64,000 bases of DNA from Roseomonas sp. Lineage in GTDB: Bacteria; Pseudomonadota; Alphaproteobacteria; Acetobacterales; Acetobacteraceae. The notes under the pieces were generated by a model. The model had not been told where the DNA came from and ran no database searches. It saw nothing but the letters and a program-made list of their open reading frames with translations. Position numbers and translations under genes: made by a program. This document shows positions 51,480-61,515 of the stretch, in pieces. The stretch is from positions 124,001 through 188,000 of the forward strand of contig JAPSLO010000004.1 of the NCBI GenBank assembly GCA_031180725.1. The letters run 5' to 3'. Position 1 is the first letter of the stretch, and every line of letters begins with the position of its first letter.

Positions 51480-52087
51480 AGGCCGTTGGCCTCCCGCAGG
51501 GCGGCGGCGGCGGCGTGTTCGCCGCGCGCGTCCAGCGCGGCGGCTACCGAGATGCGGTCCGCCATGGCCCGGTTCTGGCTCTGCTTGCGCTTGCCGGTCC
51601 ACTCGGTGACCTCGATGGAGACGCCGACCAGGCCCTTGAACATGGCATCGAGGAAGGACTGCGGCTGCGCATCCATGTCGAAGCCAGGATCGGGCTCGTA
51701 GCGGAAGGCAAGCGCCTTCATCTGCAGGGCGATCTCCTCCGGGTCCTCGATCAGCCGCGCATGGCCGCGCGCCTGCACGGCATCGTAGTTCCAGGTCGGC
51801 ACCGCCGGCTGTGTGCCGTACCAAGTAGGGGAGATGTAGGCATCCGGCCCGCGGAAGAGCGCCAGCGCCTCTGCGCCCGCGCCTTCGAAGGCGCGCCACT
51901 GCGGATTGGCGCGCGCCAGGTGGCAGAGCAGCCGTGCCGGACGGCCTTCCACCGGCCGGATCAAGTGGAAGGGCAGATGGCTGACCATCAGCGGCTGGGC
52001 GGTAACCAGCGTGCCGAAGTCATGCGCCTCGACGAAGCCAAGGATCCAGTCCGGGTCGTCCACCCGGAAGGCAGCGGGGGTGTACAT
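51476..52087 (-). CDS. PaiB-like FMN-binding negative transcriptional regulator family protein
   Basis: The 203-aa protein starts MYTPAAFRVDDPDWILGFV; homologues begin the same way, and AGGA sits 8 nt upstream. HDFGTLVTAQPLMVSHLPF, LLCHLARANPQW and AYISPTWYGTQPAVPTWNY are strongly conserved in PaiB/YdhF-like proteins. The family binds FMN in a split barrel and was described as a repressor of sporulation and protease genes in Bacillus; in proteobacteria the role is unclear. It overlaps the NUDIX gene by 4 nt. Confidence 0.88.
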   Translation of the reverse strand: MYTPAAFRVDDPDWILGFVEAHDFGTLVTAQPLMVSHLPFHLIRPVEGRPARLLCHLARANPQWRAFEGAGAEALALFRGPDAYISPTWYGTQPAVPTWNYDAVQARGHARLIEDPEEIALQMKALAFRYEPDPGFDMDAQPQSFLDAMFKGLVGVSIEVTEWTGKRKQSQNRAMADRISVAAALDARGEHAAAAALREANGL

Positions 52088-52249
52088 GCGGGACATCCTG
52101 CAACGGAACGCGACGGAATGCGCGCGCAACATCGCGCACGCGAGGGGCTGGTCAGAGGCCGGCGGATCGTCGTCGTCGCAGCATCATGGCGGCAGCATCC
52201 GGCGACGACGGCCGGCGCGTCCAGCGCGGCGCGCGCATGGCAGGCGCGC

Positions 52250-53131
52250 TCAGCCGCGCTGGCGCGCCCGCATCAGCAGCGCGACGCCCGAGAGCGTCAG
52301 CAGCCCGCCCAGTATGTCGGAGAGGTAGAACTCCTCCCCCAGCAGCAGCCAGCCGAACAGCGCGGCCACTGGCGGCGCGAGCAGTTGCAGGGCGGAGGCG
52401 GTGGAGGCCGGCACCCGTCGCAGCATCATGAAATACAGCGCATAGCCGCCGATCCCGACCACCAGCATGGACCAGACCAGCCCGGCCAGGGTGAAGGCGC
52501 CCGGCAGGCCGGGGGGCGGGCCTTCCAGCAGCACCGCCAGCACCAGCAGGAGCAGCCCGGACATGACGGTCTGCCCCAGGCTCGCCGCCCAGAGATCCAC
52601 GCGGCCGCGCGCCGGCGCATAGGCCAGCAGCCCCGCTGCCTGCGAGGTGGCGGCCGCGATCGCCAGCAGGAAGCCCGAGAGCTCTGCGGTCGCCAGCCCG
52701 TCCAGCGCGCGCAGCCCGCCCAGCATCGCCACGCCGTACCAGCCGAGCCCAAGTCCGAGCCAGGCCATGGGCGGCAGCGGGCGGCGCAGGATCAGGCTTT
52801 CGCCGGCGGCGATCATCAGCGGCGTGGTGGCGGAGATCAGCGCGACCAGCCCGGTGGGGATCCGCGCCATGGCCAGCCAGCCCAGCGCCAGATAGCCGCC
52901 CAGGCCGCACAGCCCCAGCACCGCCACGCGCAGTGCATCGCCGCGTCGCGGCATCGGGCTGCGCGCGGCGAGCACGATGGCCAGCAGGATCGGCGCGGTG
53001 AGCAGGAAGCGGATGGCCAGCGCCCAGAGCGGCGTCCATTCCCGCACCACCACCCCTGCGACGGTGAAGCCGGAAGCCCAGATGGCCACGAAGGCGCTGC
53101 CGATCACCAGGCCGCCACGGCCCATCGCCAC
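52250..53131 (-). CDS. EamA/DMT-family transporter
   Basis: The 293-aa protein has ten predicted membrane segments as two EamA repeats: FVAIWASGFTVAGVVVREWTPLWALAIRF in the first and the matching PASTASALQLLAPPVAALFGWLLLGE in the second. It is the drug/metabolite exporter superfamily (YdcZ/RhaT-like). Cargo unknown; amino acids or small metabolites are typical. Monocistronic. Confidence 0.87.
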   Translation of the reverse strand: MAMGRGGLVIGSAFVAIWASGFTVAGVVVREWTPLWALAIRFLLTAPILLAIVLAARSPMPRRGDALRVAVLGLCGLGGYLALGWLAMARIPTGLVALISATTPLMIAAGESLILRRPLPPMAWLGLGLGWYGVAMLGGLRALDGLATAELSGFLLAIAAATSQAAGLLAYAPARGRVDLWAASLGQTVMSGLLLLVLAVLLEGPPPGLPGAFTLAGLVWSMLVVGIGGYALYFMMLRRVPASTASALQLLAPPVAALFGWLLLGEEFYLSDILGGLLTLSGVALLMRARQRG

Positions 53132-53220
53132 TCCCCTTCAGTGGGCTTTCCCGCCCCTTGTGCGGCGCGGGGCCTGCGGCGTCCAGCCGCGCCGGCGGCA
53201 GGGGCGGCATGCGGCCGGCG

Positions 53221-53268
53221 GCAAGCGCGCGAAGCCAGGCGCGCGGAGCGCGCGCCCGGCGTCCAAGG
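53221..53268 (-). repeat. GC-rich palindromic repeat, family A, copy 4
   Basis: The minus strand reads CCTTGGACGCCGGGCGCGCG, then CTCCGCGCGCCTGGCTTCGC. It shares the ACGCCGGGCG and CTCCGCG cores with the units at 11868-11949 and lies 5 nt after the folD stop. Confidence 0.55.
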
Positions 53269-53273
53269 CCCCT

Positions 53274-54116
53274 CTAGACTCTTCTCGCGAGCGCGGCTTC
53301 CAGCGTGTTCTCCAGCAGGCAAGCAATGGTCATCGGGCCGACGCCGCCGGGCACGGGGGTGATGGCGGCCGCATGGTTCGCGGCGGCGACGAAGTCCACA
53401 TCGCCCACCAACCGGCCATCCGGCAGGCGGTTGATGCCCACATCGATGACCGTGCAGCCCTCGGCCACCCAGTCGCCCCGCACCATCCTTGGGCGGCCCA
53501 CCGCCGCGACCAGGATCTCCGCCCGGCGGCATTCCGCAGCCAGGTCGCGGGTGCGCGAATGCAGGATGGTCACGCTGCAATCGGCCGCCAGCAGAAGTTG
53601 CGCCATCGGCCGGCCAACGATGTTGCTGCGCCCCAGCACCACGGCGCGCGCGCCGGGCAACACACAGCCCGCCGCGCGCAGCAGGTGCATTACGCCCTTC
53701 GGCGTGCAGGGCGTCAGCCGCGGCTGGCCAGAGGCGAGAAGGCCCGCATTCAGCGGATGGAAGCCATCCACATCCTTCTCCGGCGCCACGGCGCGGATCA
53801 CCGCATCGGTGTCGATCTGCGGCGGCAGCGGAAGCTGCACCAAGATGCCGTCCACCGCCGGATCGGCGTTCAGGCGCGCGATCAGCCCCAGCAGATCCGC
53901 CTGGCTGGTCCCGACCGGCAGGTGCAGCGTGGCGCTGTCGAAGCCCACTTCCTGCGCCGCCCTGTCCTTGTTGCGGACATAGATGCCAGAGGCCGGGTCC
54001 TCTCCCACCCGCACGACGCGCAGGCCGGGCCGGAAGGGCAAAGCGGCCACGCGGGCGGCGATGGTCTTGCGGAGTTCGGCGGCGACGGCCTTGCCGTCGA
54101 TCAGGCGTGCGGTCAT
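53274..54116 (-). CDS. folD: Bifunctional methylenetetrahydrofolate dehydrogenase/cyclohydrolase
   Basis: The 280-aa protein has the catalytic Lys in [13 protein letters not shown] (residue about 49), the [10 protein letters not shown] motif (cyclohydrolase/substrate region), [12 protein letters not shown] and the NADP-binding [15 protein letters not shown]. It interconverts 5,10-methylene- and 10-formyl-THF. It begins where the DUF167 gene ends (ATGA overlap 54113-54116), so it is the third gene of yggT-DUF167-folD. A family A hairpin follows. Confidence 0.95.
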   Translation of the reverse strand: MTARLIDGKAVAAELRKTIAARVAALPFRPGLRVVRVGEDPASGIYVRNKDRAAQEVGFDSATLHLPVGTSQADLLGLIARLNADPAVDGILVQLPLPPQIDTDAVIRAVAPEKDVDGFHPLNAGLLASGQPRLTPCTPKGVMHLLRAAGCVLPGARAVVLGRSNIVGRPMAQLLLAADCSVTILHSRTRDLAAECRRAEILVAAVGRPRMVRGDWVAEGCTVIDVGINRLPDGRLVGDVDFVAAANHAAAITPVPGGVGPMTIACLLENTLEAALARRV

Positions 54117-54409
54117 GCGAGGAGCCGTTGCAGAATCTCGATCAGGCGGGCCGGATCACCCGCGATGTGCAGCGTCTTGCTGCGGCTGGTGGCGCCATGG
54201 GCGAGTTGCACGGCGGAAGGCGGGATGTGCAGCGCTTCCGCCACCATCTCGCGGACGGCCCGGTTGGCGCGGCCATCCTCGGGCGGGTCGGAGACGGCGA
54301 CACGCAGCGCCCCATCCGGCGCGGTGCCGCCGAGGCCCGGGCGGCGGGATTTCGGCTGCACCTTCACCTGCAGCGCGATCCCGTCCGAGCGGGGGCGCCA
54401 GGGCGTCAG
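54113..54409 (-). CDS. DUF167 (YggU) family protein with probable CTG start
   Basis: The 98-aa protein has the DUF167 pattern: [39 protein letters not shown] and [15 protein letters not shown]. No ATG, GTG or TTG occurs in frame at a useful place before the conserved domain. CTG at 54409 overlaps the upstream stop (CTGA), and GGGGA lies 8 nt upstream, so a non-canonical CTG start is the best model. A GTG at about 54370 would remove part of the domain. The function of DUF167 is unknown. Co-transcribed with yggT and folD. Confidence 0.75.
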   Translation of the reverse strand: MTPWRPRSDGIALQVKVQPKSRRPGLGGTAPDGALRVAVSDPPEDGRANRAVREMVAEALHIPPSAVQLAHGATSRSKTLHIAGDPARLIEILQRLLA

Positions 54410-54717
54410 AAATAGATCCCCGCGCGCAGCATGTAACCGCGGATGGCCGTAAGGGCGATGCTGCAGGCAGTGATCAGCAGCAGCACCACCAGCGGCGAGA
54501 GGTCGATGCCGCCCAGGTTGGGCAGGAGGTTGCGCACCGGGCGCAGCACCGGCTCGGTGATGCGGTAGAGGAAGTCGGCGATGGTCCAGACCACGCGGTT
54601 GCGGCCATCCAGTACGTTGAAGGCCATCAGCGTCTGGACGATGGCCGCCAGCAGGACGGCCCACCAGAACAGGTCGAGACCCGCCTGCAGCAGGAAGAAC
54701 ACGGCATCGAGCAGCAT
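54406..54717 (-). CDS. YggT family membrane protein
   Basis: The 103-aa protein has two or three membrane helices (residues about 5-30 and 75-100). The YggT signature is MAFNVLDGRNRVVWTIADFL plus the conserved TEPVLRPVRNLLPNLGGIDL. Homologues help cell division or osmotic resistance in some bacteria. ATG 54717 is preferred because CAGGGGACC precedes it; the frame extends 9 codons upstream without conservation. Its stop overlaps the DUF167 CTG start. Confidence 0.9.
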   Translation of the reverse strand: MLLDAVFFLLQAGLDLFWWAVLLAAIVQTLMAFNVLDGRNRVVWTIADFLYRITEPVLRPVRNLLPNLGGIDLSPLVVLLLITACSIALTAIRGYMLRAGIYF

Positions 54718-54902
54718 CGGCGGTCCCCTGAGCCATTCTCGCAACTTGCCTGTTCCGATCCCGGCATTGGATGCGGCCCAGCGCGGGGAACCTAGTGGTG
54801 CGGCGAAGTAGGAACAAGGCGCGGCCCCCGCTTGACGTTCCGGCCCGCCCCCGCCATAAGCCGCGGCCTCGGCGCCCCCCTGGGGCGAGCGGGTGGTCGG
54901 AC

Positions 54903-54978
<76 letters not shown>

Positions 54979-55226
54979 TCCGCGCCGCTTCCTGACGCAT
55001 CTTCCCCGCATAAGCCCGGACTGGCACTCCTGGACCGGCGGGCCGCATATTGGCGGTCAATGCCCTGAGGAGGTGTCGCGCCGATGCGGTGGCGCCCTCA
55101 GCATAGCCGGCGCGACATCACGGCAACGCGCCGCGCAACGCCCATGACACCGACGCGAAACGCAAGCAGGCGAGACTTATGCAGGGTCGCTTGCGGCTTG
55201 TTCCCTCGCGCGGCGGAGTGTTTCTC

Positions 55227-57890
55227 ATGGAAGGCCTGATCCTGCTGGCTCTTGCCATCCCAATCGGATTGCTGGTCGGCTGGTGGATGGGGATCTCCGC
55301 ATGGCGCCAGGTGCGCACCCTGCGGGCCGAGGTGGCGGCGCTGCGCCAGGCGCTGGAAGGCGCCGGCATCCGGGCGCCGCGGGCCAGCGCCGCGACGGGC
55401 GCCAATCCCAGCCTCTGGGCGCAGCCACCCGAAGTGGATGCGCAGCCGGCCGCGCAGCCCGCCCCGAATCCGTGGCGCGCGCCCGCGCAGGCTCCCGCCG
55501 GACCGGATCTGGCCGAACCGGCCGCAACCGAACCAGCGCTGTCGCCGCCCGCCGCCCCGCCCCGCCCGGGGTTCGAGGAATTGCTGACCCTGCGCTGGGG
55601 CACCTGGCTCGGCGCGGCGGCACTGCTGCTGGCGGGCGTCTTCCTGCTGCGCATGGCGGTGGAAGAAGGCTGGCTCGGTCCCGCCGCCCGCTGCGTGCTG
55701 GCGGCCCTGCTGGGCCTCACCTTGGTGGGCGCCGCGGAATGGCTGCGTCGGCGGCCGGAGCCGCCGCGTGCCCTGCCCTGGCCGGATTACGCGCCGCCGG
55801 CGCTGGCCGCGGGCGGTGTCGCGATGCTGTTCGGCGCGGCCTATGCCGTCGCCGTGCTCTATGCGTTGGTGCCCCCGCTTGCAGGCTTCGGGCTGATGGC
55901 CGCGGTGGCCCTGGCGGGGATCGCGCTGGCCCTGGTGCAGGGGCCGCTGGTGGCAGTGGTGGGCATCCTCGGCGCCTATGCCACGCCCCTGCTGGTGGAG
56001 AGCGACGCGCCCTGGTTGCCGGGCCTCTTCGCCTATCTACTGCTCGTCACCGCCGCCGCCTTGGCCGTGCTGCGGCAGGTCGGTGCGGCTTGGCTGGGCT
56101 GGGCCGCGACCTTCGCTGGCGCTGCCTGGGTGGTGCTGGGAGGCGCCATCGGGGATGGCGCAGACGACCTCTGGTCGCCTGCGCTCTTCGCGCCCGCGGC
56201 GGCAGGCCTTCACCTGGCGCTGCTGCCCAGCGTGGCACTGGATGGCATTCTGGGCCGTCGACTGGCCTGGATTCCCTTCGCCGCGTTGGCGCTGGCCGGG
56301 CTGACGCTGGTGCCGGCGGGCGGGCTTGCCCCGGCGCTCGGCCTGCTGCTGCTGACGCCGGTGGCCGTGGCGAAGGGCGCGCGGGAGCCGCGCCTGGACC
56401 TGCTGCCGGCCCTCGCCGCGTTGGCGGGGCTGCTGATGCTGCTGGCCTGGCCCGTCGGCCCCTGGGCGCCGCCGGGCGAGGAACTGCGCGTCGAGGGGGT
56501 CGTCCTGGCGGTGCTGCCCGGCGCGCCCTGGCCCGATGCGGCGCTGCGCCCCTTCCTCGCGCTTGCGGCCGTGCTGGCCCTGGCCCACGCCCTGGCCGGG
56601 CTGGCGATGGAGCGCCGCGCGTCCCGCCCGCTGCGCTGGGCCGCCCTGACCGCCGCGGTCCCGGTGCTGGCGCTGCTCATCGCCTATGCTCGCATTCGCG
56701 GCTTCGCTCCCGATTCCGGCTGGGCTGCCGCGGCGCTGGCCCTGGCCGCCGCCCTGGTCGGCACCGCAACCCTCGCCCATCGGGCCGGCGACCCGGCGCG
56801 GGCCGGGATTCATGCCGCCGGCGTGGTCGCCGCGCTGGCGCTGGGCGCGGCGATGCTGCTTCGGGAGGCCTGGCTAACCACCGCCTTCGCCCTATTCCTG
56901 CCGCCGCTCGCCTGGGTAGCGGCGCGCGTCGAGCTGCCGGCGTTGCGCAAGGTGGCGCTGGCGGTGGCCACGGTGGTCTTGGTGCGGCTGCTGCTGAACC
57001 CGGCCGTGCTGGGCTACGCTTTCGGTACGGCGCCGCTGCTGAATGGCCTGCTGTTGGCCTATGGCCTCCCAGCCGCGAGCTTCGCCCTGGCGGCCTGGAT
57101 GTTCCGCCGACAGGCCGATGACCTGACAGTGGCGGCGCTGGAAGCCGCCTCCGTGGCCTTCACCGCAGCCCTGGTACTGCTGGAAGCCCGCCACTTGGCG
57201 GCCGGCGGCGCACTGCCCGGGCCCGAGGCGGGCTGGACTTTCCGTGAGGCCGCCTTGCAGGTTACCGGCCTCTCCGTCCTGTCCACCCTGCTGCGTCTGG
57301 CGGATCAGCGGCTGAGGCGGCCAGTGCTGCGGCATGGCTGGCGCCTGCTGGCAGGGGCGGCGGCCCTGCTGGGAACGCTGCTGGTGGGCAGTAATCCGGC
57401 GGTGAATGCGGCGGAAGTCTCCGCCACCCTGATACTGAATGAGCTGCTGCTGGCCTATGCCATTCCCGCCCTGCTGGCCGGGCTGGCGCTGCGCGAGCCG
57501 GTCCATCCGCCTGCGCTGCGCCGGGGGCTGGCGGCCTATGCCCTGCTCGCCGCCTTCGCCTGGGTGACGCTGGCGGTTCGCCATGCCTTCCATCCGGATG
57601 CCATGGCCGATGCAGATCCCTCGGGCGCCGAACTCTATGCCTATAGCGGTGCCTGGCTGGCGCTGGGAGCGGCGCTGCTGACGCTGGGGATCCGGACCGG
57701 TGCCAGGCCGCTGCGCCTGGCGGCGCTGGGGCTGATGGCACTGACCGTCGGCAAGGCCTTCCTGGTGGACATGGCCGACTTGGAGGGGCTGTGGCGCGTG
57801 CTGAGCTTCCTGGCCCTCGGCCTGGCACTGATCGCGCTGGGCTGGGTCTACCGCCGCTTCGTCGTGGCCGGCGCGCCCGCACCGGCCTGA
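55227..57890 (+). CDS. Large DUF2339 polytopic membrane protein
   Basis: The 887-aa protein has an N-terminal membrane segment (MEGLILLALAIPIGLLVGWW), a coiled coil/linker (residues about 30-135, RTLRAEVAALRQALEGAG and a Pro-rich stretch), then about 24 hydrophobic segments to the C-terminus. TLRWGTWLGAAALLLAGVFL starts the DUF2339 domain; VGILGAYATPLLV and ALTVGKAFLVDMADLEGLWR are family landmarks. Function unknown; it may be an envelope or glycan transporter-like protein. ATG 55227 has GGAG 9 nt upstream; an earlier in-frame ATG at 55179 lacks one. Confidence 0.85.
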   Translation: MEGLILLALAIPIGLLVGWWMGISAWRQVRTLRAEVAALRQALEGAGIRAPRASAATGANPSLWAQPPEVDAQPAAQPAPNPWRAPAQAPAGPDLAEPAATEPALSPPAAPPRPGFEELLTLRWGTWLGAAALLLAGVFLLRMAVEEGWLGPAARCVLAALLGLTLVGAAEWLRRRPEPPRALPWPDYAPPALAAGGVAMLFGAAYAVAVLYALVPPLAGFGLMAAVALAGIALALVQGPLVAVVGILGAYATPLLVESDAPWLPGLFAYLLLVTAAALAVLRQVGAAWLGWAATFAGAAWVVLGGAIGDGADDLWSPALFAPAAAGLHLALLPSVALDGILGRRLAWIPFAALALAGLTLVPAGGLAPALGLLLLTPVAVAKGAREPRLDLLPALAALAGLLMLLAWPVGPWAPPGEELRVEGVVLAVLPGAPWPDAALRPFLALAAVLALAHALAGLAMERRASRPLRWAALTAAVPVLALLIAYARIRGFAPDSGWAAAALALAAALVGTATLAHRAGDPARAGIHAAGVVAALALGAAMLLREAWLTTAFALFLPPLAWVAARVELPALRKVALAVATVVLVRLLLNPAVLGYAFGTAPLLNGLLLAYGLPAASFALAAWMFRRQADDLTVAALEAASVAFTAALVLLEARHLAAGGALPGPEAGWTFREAALQVTGLSVLSTLLRLADQRLRRPVLRHGWRLLAGAAALLGTLLVGSNPAVNAAEVSATLILNELLLAYAIPALLAGLALREPVHPPALRRGLAAYALLAAFAWVTLAVRHAFHPDAMADADPSGAELYAYSGAWLALGAALLTLGIRTGARPLRLAALGLMALTVGKAFLVDMADLEGLWRVLSFLALGLALIALGWVYRRFVVAGAPAPA

Positions 57891-57933
57891 GCCGCTCCTG
57901 CCGAGGTCGCGAAGGCGCGCGAGGCCTGAGAAG

Positions 57934-58386
57934 TCAGCGCGCCTGCACCACCGGGCCGCCGGGCTCGGCTTCGGCGATCAGCGAGACGCGGCTGATGCCG
58001 GCGGCGCTGACCCGCCCCATCACCCGCATCACATCGCCATAGGGCACGCTGCGGTCGCCGCGCACATAGACCGGGGCGTCGTTCGCCTCCTGCTCGCGCA
58101 GCGCCTGCAGGCGGGCGGTGAGGTCGGCTTCGCTCACCTCCTCCTGCCGGATGAACAGCTTGCCGTCGCGGGCGATGCTGACCACCACCGGCGGCGCGGT
58201 CTGCGCAATGCGCGCGGCGGAGGTCTTCGGCAGCTGCACCGGCACGCCCACCATCATCATCGGCGCCGCCACCATGAAGACGATCAGCAGCACCAGCATC
58301 ACGTCCACCAGCGGCGTGACGTTCATCTCCGAGATCGGGGCGTCGTCGTCATCCTCGCCGCCGGCGCCGGGCAGAGCCATCGCCAT
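57934..58386 (-). CDS. exbD: ExbD/TolR family biopolymer transport protein
   Basis: The 150-aa protein has a short cytoplasmic N-terminus (DDDDAPISEMNVTPLVDVML) with the conserved Asp in the single membrane helix (VTPLVDVMLVLLIVFMV) that carries protons, then a periplasmic domain (VVVSIARDGKLFIRQEEV). With ExbB it energises TonB or Tol. The order ExbB-ExbD is kept (6-nt gap), in the same operon as the upstream secreted protein. A Fur-like box lies before the operon, favouring the TonB role. Confidence 0.9.
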   Translation of the reverse strand: MAMALPGAGGEDDDDAPISEMNVTPLVDVMLVLLIVFMVAAPMMMVGVPVQLPKTSAARIAQTAPPVVVSIARDGKLFIRQEEVSEADLTARLQALREQEANDAPVYVRGDRSVPYGDVMRVMGRVSAAGISRVSLIAEAEPGGPVVQAR

Positions 58387-58392
58387 CGGGCG

Positions 58393-59082
<690 letters not shown>

Positions 59083-59093
59083 CGGAGGGGCCC

Positions 59094-59561
59094 TTACTTG
59101 TCGAAGCGCACGCGCTCGACGCGCGAGGCGAGCTGGACGCGGTCGGCGCAGGCGTTGCGCTGGGCTGGGGCGGTGCCGTTGCAGGCCAATACGTCGTTCA
59201 TCAGCAGGCTGCCGATCGCCGCGCAATCCTGGCCCGGCAGGTCGAAGATGCGCGCCTGGGTGCGGCCGGCCGGCAACGGCCCGACATCCACGGCCACCCG
59301 GCGGCTCACCACGCCATCCGTGCCGAACAGCACCAGGTCGAGCCGCAGCGGGTCCACAGCATCCGTCCCATCATTCTTTAGCACCAGCCAGACGCGGCAG
59401 GCGCCGCCTTCCCGCGCCTCCAGGCGGTTCAGCTCGATGCGCAGCGGGGCCTCCCGCGCCTCGGCGGCGGCGGGGCGGGCGGCAGAGCCAACCAGCAGGG
59501 CCAGCCCGAGGGCGGGCGGGGCGAGCAGGGCGGCAAGGGCGTGGCGCGAGCGCATGGGCAT
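59094..59561 (-). CDS. Secreted hypothetical protein in the exbBD operon
   Basis: The 155-aa protein has a signal peptide ([20 protein letters not shown], cleavage near AAA-EAR). The mature domain is all-beta in appearance ([59 protein letters not shown]) with three or four cysteines (GGACRVW, QDCAAIG, LACNG, NACADR) that could form disulfides. I do not recognise the family with certainty; similar proteins are annotated as Tat-pathway signal proteins in related genomes. It lies 11 nt before exbB. Confidence 0.65.
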   Translation of the reverse strand: MPMRSRHALAALLAPPALGLALLVGSAARPAAAEAREAPLRIELNRLEAREGGACRVWLVLKNDGTDAVDPLRLDLVLFGTDGVVSRRVAVDVGPLPAGRTQARIFDLPGQDCAAIGSLLMNDVLACNGTAPAQRNACADRVQLASRVERVRFDK

Positions 59562-59657
59562 CCCGAAAAGCGAAGGCCGGGCCTGGCTGGCCGCAGCGGG
59601 ACCTGGCGGCCCGGGCTGGCTGGCTCGGCTGGGAGGGGCGGAGGTGGAGCCAGCCCT

Positions 59658-59683
59658 ATCGCAATTGAGAGTCGTTCGCAACA
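59658..59683 (-). promoter_or_regulatory. Fur-box-like sequence upstream of the exbBD operon
   Basis: On the minus strand TTGCGAACGACTCTCAATTG, then CGATAGG, resembles proteobacterial Fur/iron boxes (GCGAATGAnTCTCAATTGC type). It lies about 100 nt before the first gene of the operon. Iron control is an inference from sequence likeness. Confidence 0.45.
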
Positions 59684-59823
59684 CCGCGCTGCACACAAGG
59701 CGCCCGGCGGCAGCAACGCGGGCCGCGGCGACGGCGTTGGGCCCGGAGAGTCCCGCCCGACTGACCGGGCCGGAGATGGCGCTGGCGCCCCTTCGGTGCG
59801 CGCGGGCAGGAAAGCGGGGGACG

Positions 59824-60084
59824 ATGCTGTTCGGCTGGCCGGAATTGTTCAAATGGGCTGCCACGGCCTTCACCCTGCTGGGCGCGGGGCTGACCGCGGC
59901 CGATCTTGGACGGCGGATCACGGGTTGGGGCTTCGCCTCCCTGGCAGTGGGCTCGGCCTGCTGGCTGGCGGCGGCGCAGTTGGAACAGGAAAGCCAGCTT
60001 GGCATCACCAACCTGGTCCTGCTGGGGCTGAACCTGGCCGGCGTCTGGCGTTGGCTGCTGCGCCGCAGCCAGGTCAGCCGGTGA
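59824..60084 (+). CDS. Small hypothetical membrane protein
   Basis: The 86-aa protein has three hydrophobic segments (residues about 8-25, 35-50 and 60-75), with ITGWGFASLAVGSACWLAAA in the middle one and ITNLVLLGLNLAGVWRWLLR at the end. GGGGGA precedes the ATG. Family not recognised. It converges with the dehydratase gene, overlapping it by 11 bases at the 3' ends. Confidence 0.55.
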   Translation: MLFGWPELFKWAATAFTLLGAGLTAADLGRRITGWGFASLAVGSACWLAAAQLEQESQLGITNLVLLGLNLAGVWRWLLRRSQVSR

Positions 60085-61012
60085 CGCTGGCGGGGTCGGT
60101 ATTGGCGCCGCAGACCACCACGGCCACCCGCGCGCCCCGCGGCGGCACCCAGGCGCCACTGGACAGGGCGGCAAGCGCGGCGGCGCCCCCCGGTTCCGCG
60201 ACCAGCCGCAGCGCGGCCCAGAGCCGGCGCTGCGCCTCGCGGATGGCGACATCCGTCACCAGCACGCTGCCCGCGACGTGATCCTTCGCCACGGCGAAGG
60301 CCAGCCCGCCAATCTGGCGCGCGCCCAGGCTGTCCGCCGCCAGGCCGCCGACGGGGCACGGCACGGGGCGGCCTTCGCGCAGCGCGGTATGCAGGGTGGG
60401 GCATGATTCGGGCTCCACCGCGATCACCTGGGTGGCGGTGCCCGCGTACCAGGCGGCGATGCCACCAATCAGGCCGCCACCGCCGACCGCCACCAGCACA
60501 TGCGTCGCCTCCGGCGCATCCTGCTGGAGTTCCAGCCCGACCGTGCCCTGACCGGCCAGCACCTCCGGCTGGTCATAGGCGTGCACGATCATCCCGCCGG
60601 TCGTCGCCGCATGCGCCTCGCTGGCCTGCCGCGCCTCGTCATAGGCCTGGCCGACCCGGTGCAGCACCGCGCCATGGCCTTCGATGCGGGAGGTCTTGGC
60701 GGCGGGCGTCGTCACCGGGCAGAAGACCTCCGCCTTCGCGCCGAGCCGTTCCGCTGCATAGGCGACCGCCGCCCCGTGATTGCCGCCCGAGGCGGTGACG
60801 ACCCCGGCCGGCGGCAGCGGCGCGGAGAGCATCCGGTTGAAGGCGCCGCGCGGTTTGAAGGAGCCGGTGGCCTGCAGCAGTTCCAGCTTCAGGATGGGGT
60901 CCACCGCCAGGCCCAGATCGGCGCCGCGCAGCCGGATCACCGGCGTGCGGCGGATATGCGGGGCGATCCGCGCGGCGGCGGCTTCGATCTGGGTGCGGCT
61001 GGGCGTCGTCAT
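60074..61012 (-). CDS. Threonine/serine dehydratase (PLP fold type II), second copy
   Basis: The 312-aa protein has the PLP-Lys motif QATGSFKPRGAFN (residue about 53), the SGGNHGA loop and the phosphate cup VGGGGLIGG, matching catabolic L-threonine/L-serine dehydratases. It parallels the gene at 9668-10648 but differs in many places, so it is an old paralogue rather than a recent copy. No ACT domain. Monocistronic; upstream start ATG 61012. Confidence 0.85.
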   Translation of the reverse strand: MTTPSRTQIEAAAARIAPHIRRTPVIRLRGADLGLAVDPILKLELLQATGSFKPRGAFNRMLSAPLPPAGVVTASGGNHGAAVAYAAERLGAKAEVFCPVTTPAAKTSRIEGHGAVLHRVGQAYDEARQASEAHAATTGGMIVHAYDQPEVLAGQGTVGLELQQDAPEATHVLVAVGGGGLIGGIAAWYAGTATQVIAVEPESCPTLHTALREGRPVPCPVGGLAADSLGARQIGGLAFAVAKDHVAGSVLVTDVAIREAQRRLWAALRLVAEPGGAAALAALSSGAWVPPRGARVAVVVCGANTDPASVTG

Positions 61013-61119
61013 GGCGGGCAGGGTAGCAGCCGGCGGGGAGCCGCACAGGTCCCGCCCCCTGCCGGTGCCGCCGGCCCATACCCACCTGCTTGCCTCATCC
61101 ACCCGAGAAGGAGCCATCC

Positions 61120-61515
61120 ATGGAGATCCGGCGCGCAGGCTCGCAGCCTTCCGACAAGGGGCCGGCCGAGTGGTTCACCGGCACCGTCCGCATCGACCCG
61201 CTGTTCAGCCCGCCCGATCCGGCCCGGGTTGCCGGCGCGCTGGTCACCTTCGAGCCCGGCGCCCGCACCGCCTGGCACACCCATCCGCTCGGCCAGACGC
61301 TGATCGTCACCAGTGGACTGGGCTGGGCGCAGCGCGAAGGCGGCCCGGTGGAGGAGATCCGGCCGGGCGATGTGGTCTGGTTCCCGCCCGGCGAGAAGCA
61401 CTGGCACGGCGCCTCGCCCACCACAGCCATGAGCCACATTGCCATCCAGGAGAAGCTGGACGGCCGCAACGTGGTCTGGCTGGAGCACGTCGCCGAGGCG
61501 GACTATCGCCGCTAG
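61120..61515 (+). CDS. Cupin domain-containing protein
   Basis: The 131-aa protein is a single cupin barrel. Motif 1 is [20 protein letters not shown] (His, His and further ligands) and motif 2 is [16 protein letters not shown], giving a likely metal-binding site. [13 protein letters not shown] is characteristic of the YlbA/ManC-like small cupins that often stand beside carboxymuconolactone decarboxylase genes. The Shine-Dalgarno GAGAAGGAG lies 7 nt before ATG 61120. A hairpin repeat begins 8 nt after the stop. Confidence 0.85.
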   Translation: MEIRRAGSQPSDKGPAEWFTGTVRIDPLFSPPDPARVAGALVTFEPGARTAWHTHPLGQTLIVTSGLGWAQREGGPVEEIRPGDVVWFPPGEKHWHGASPTTAMSHIAIQEKLDGRNVVWLEHVAEADYRR

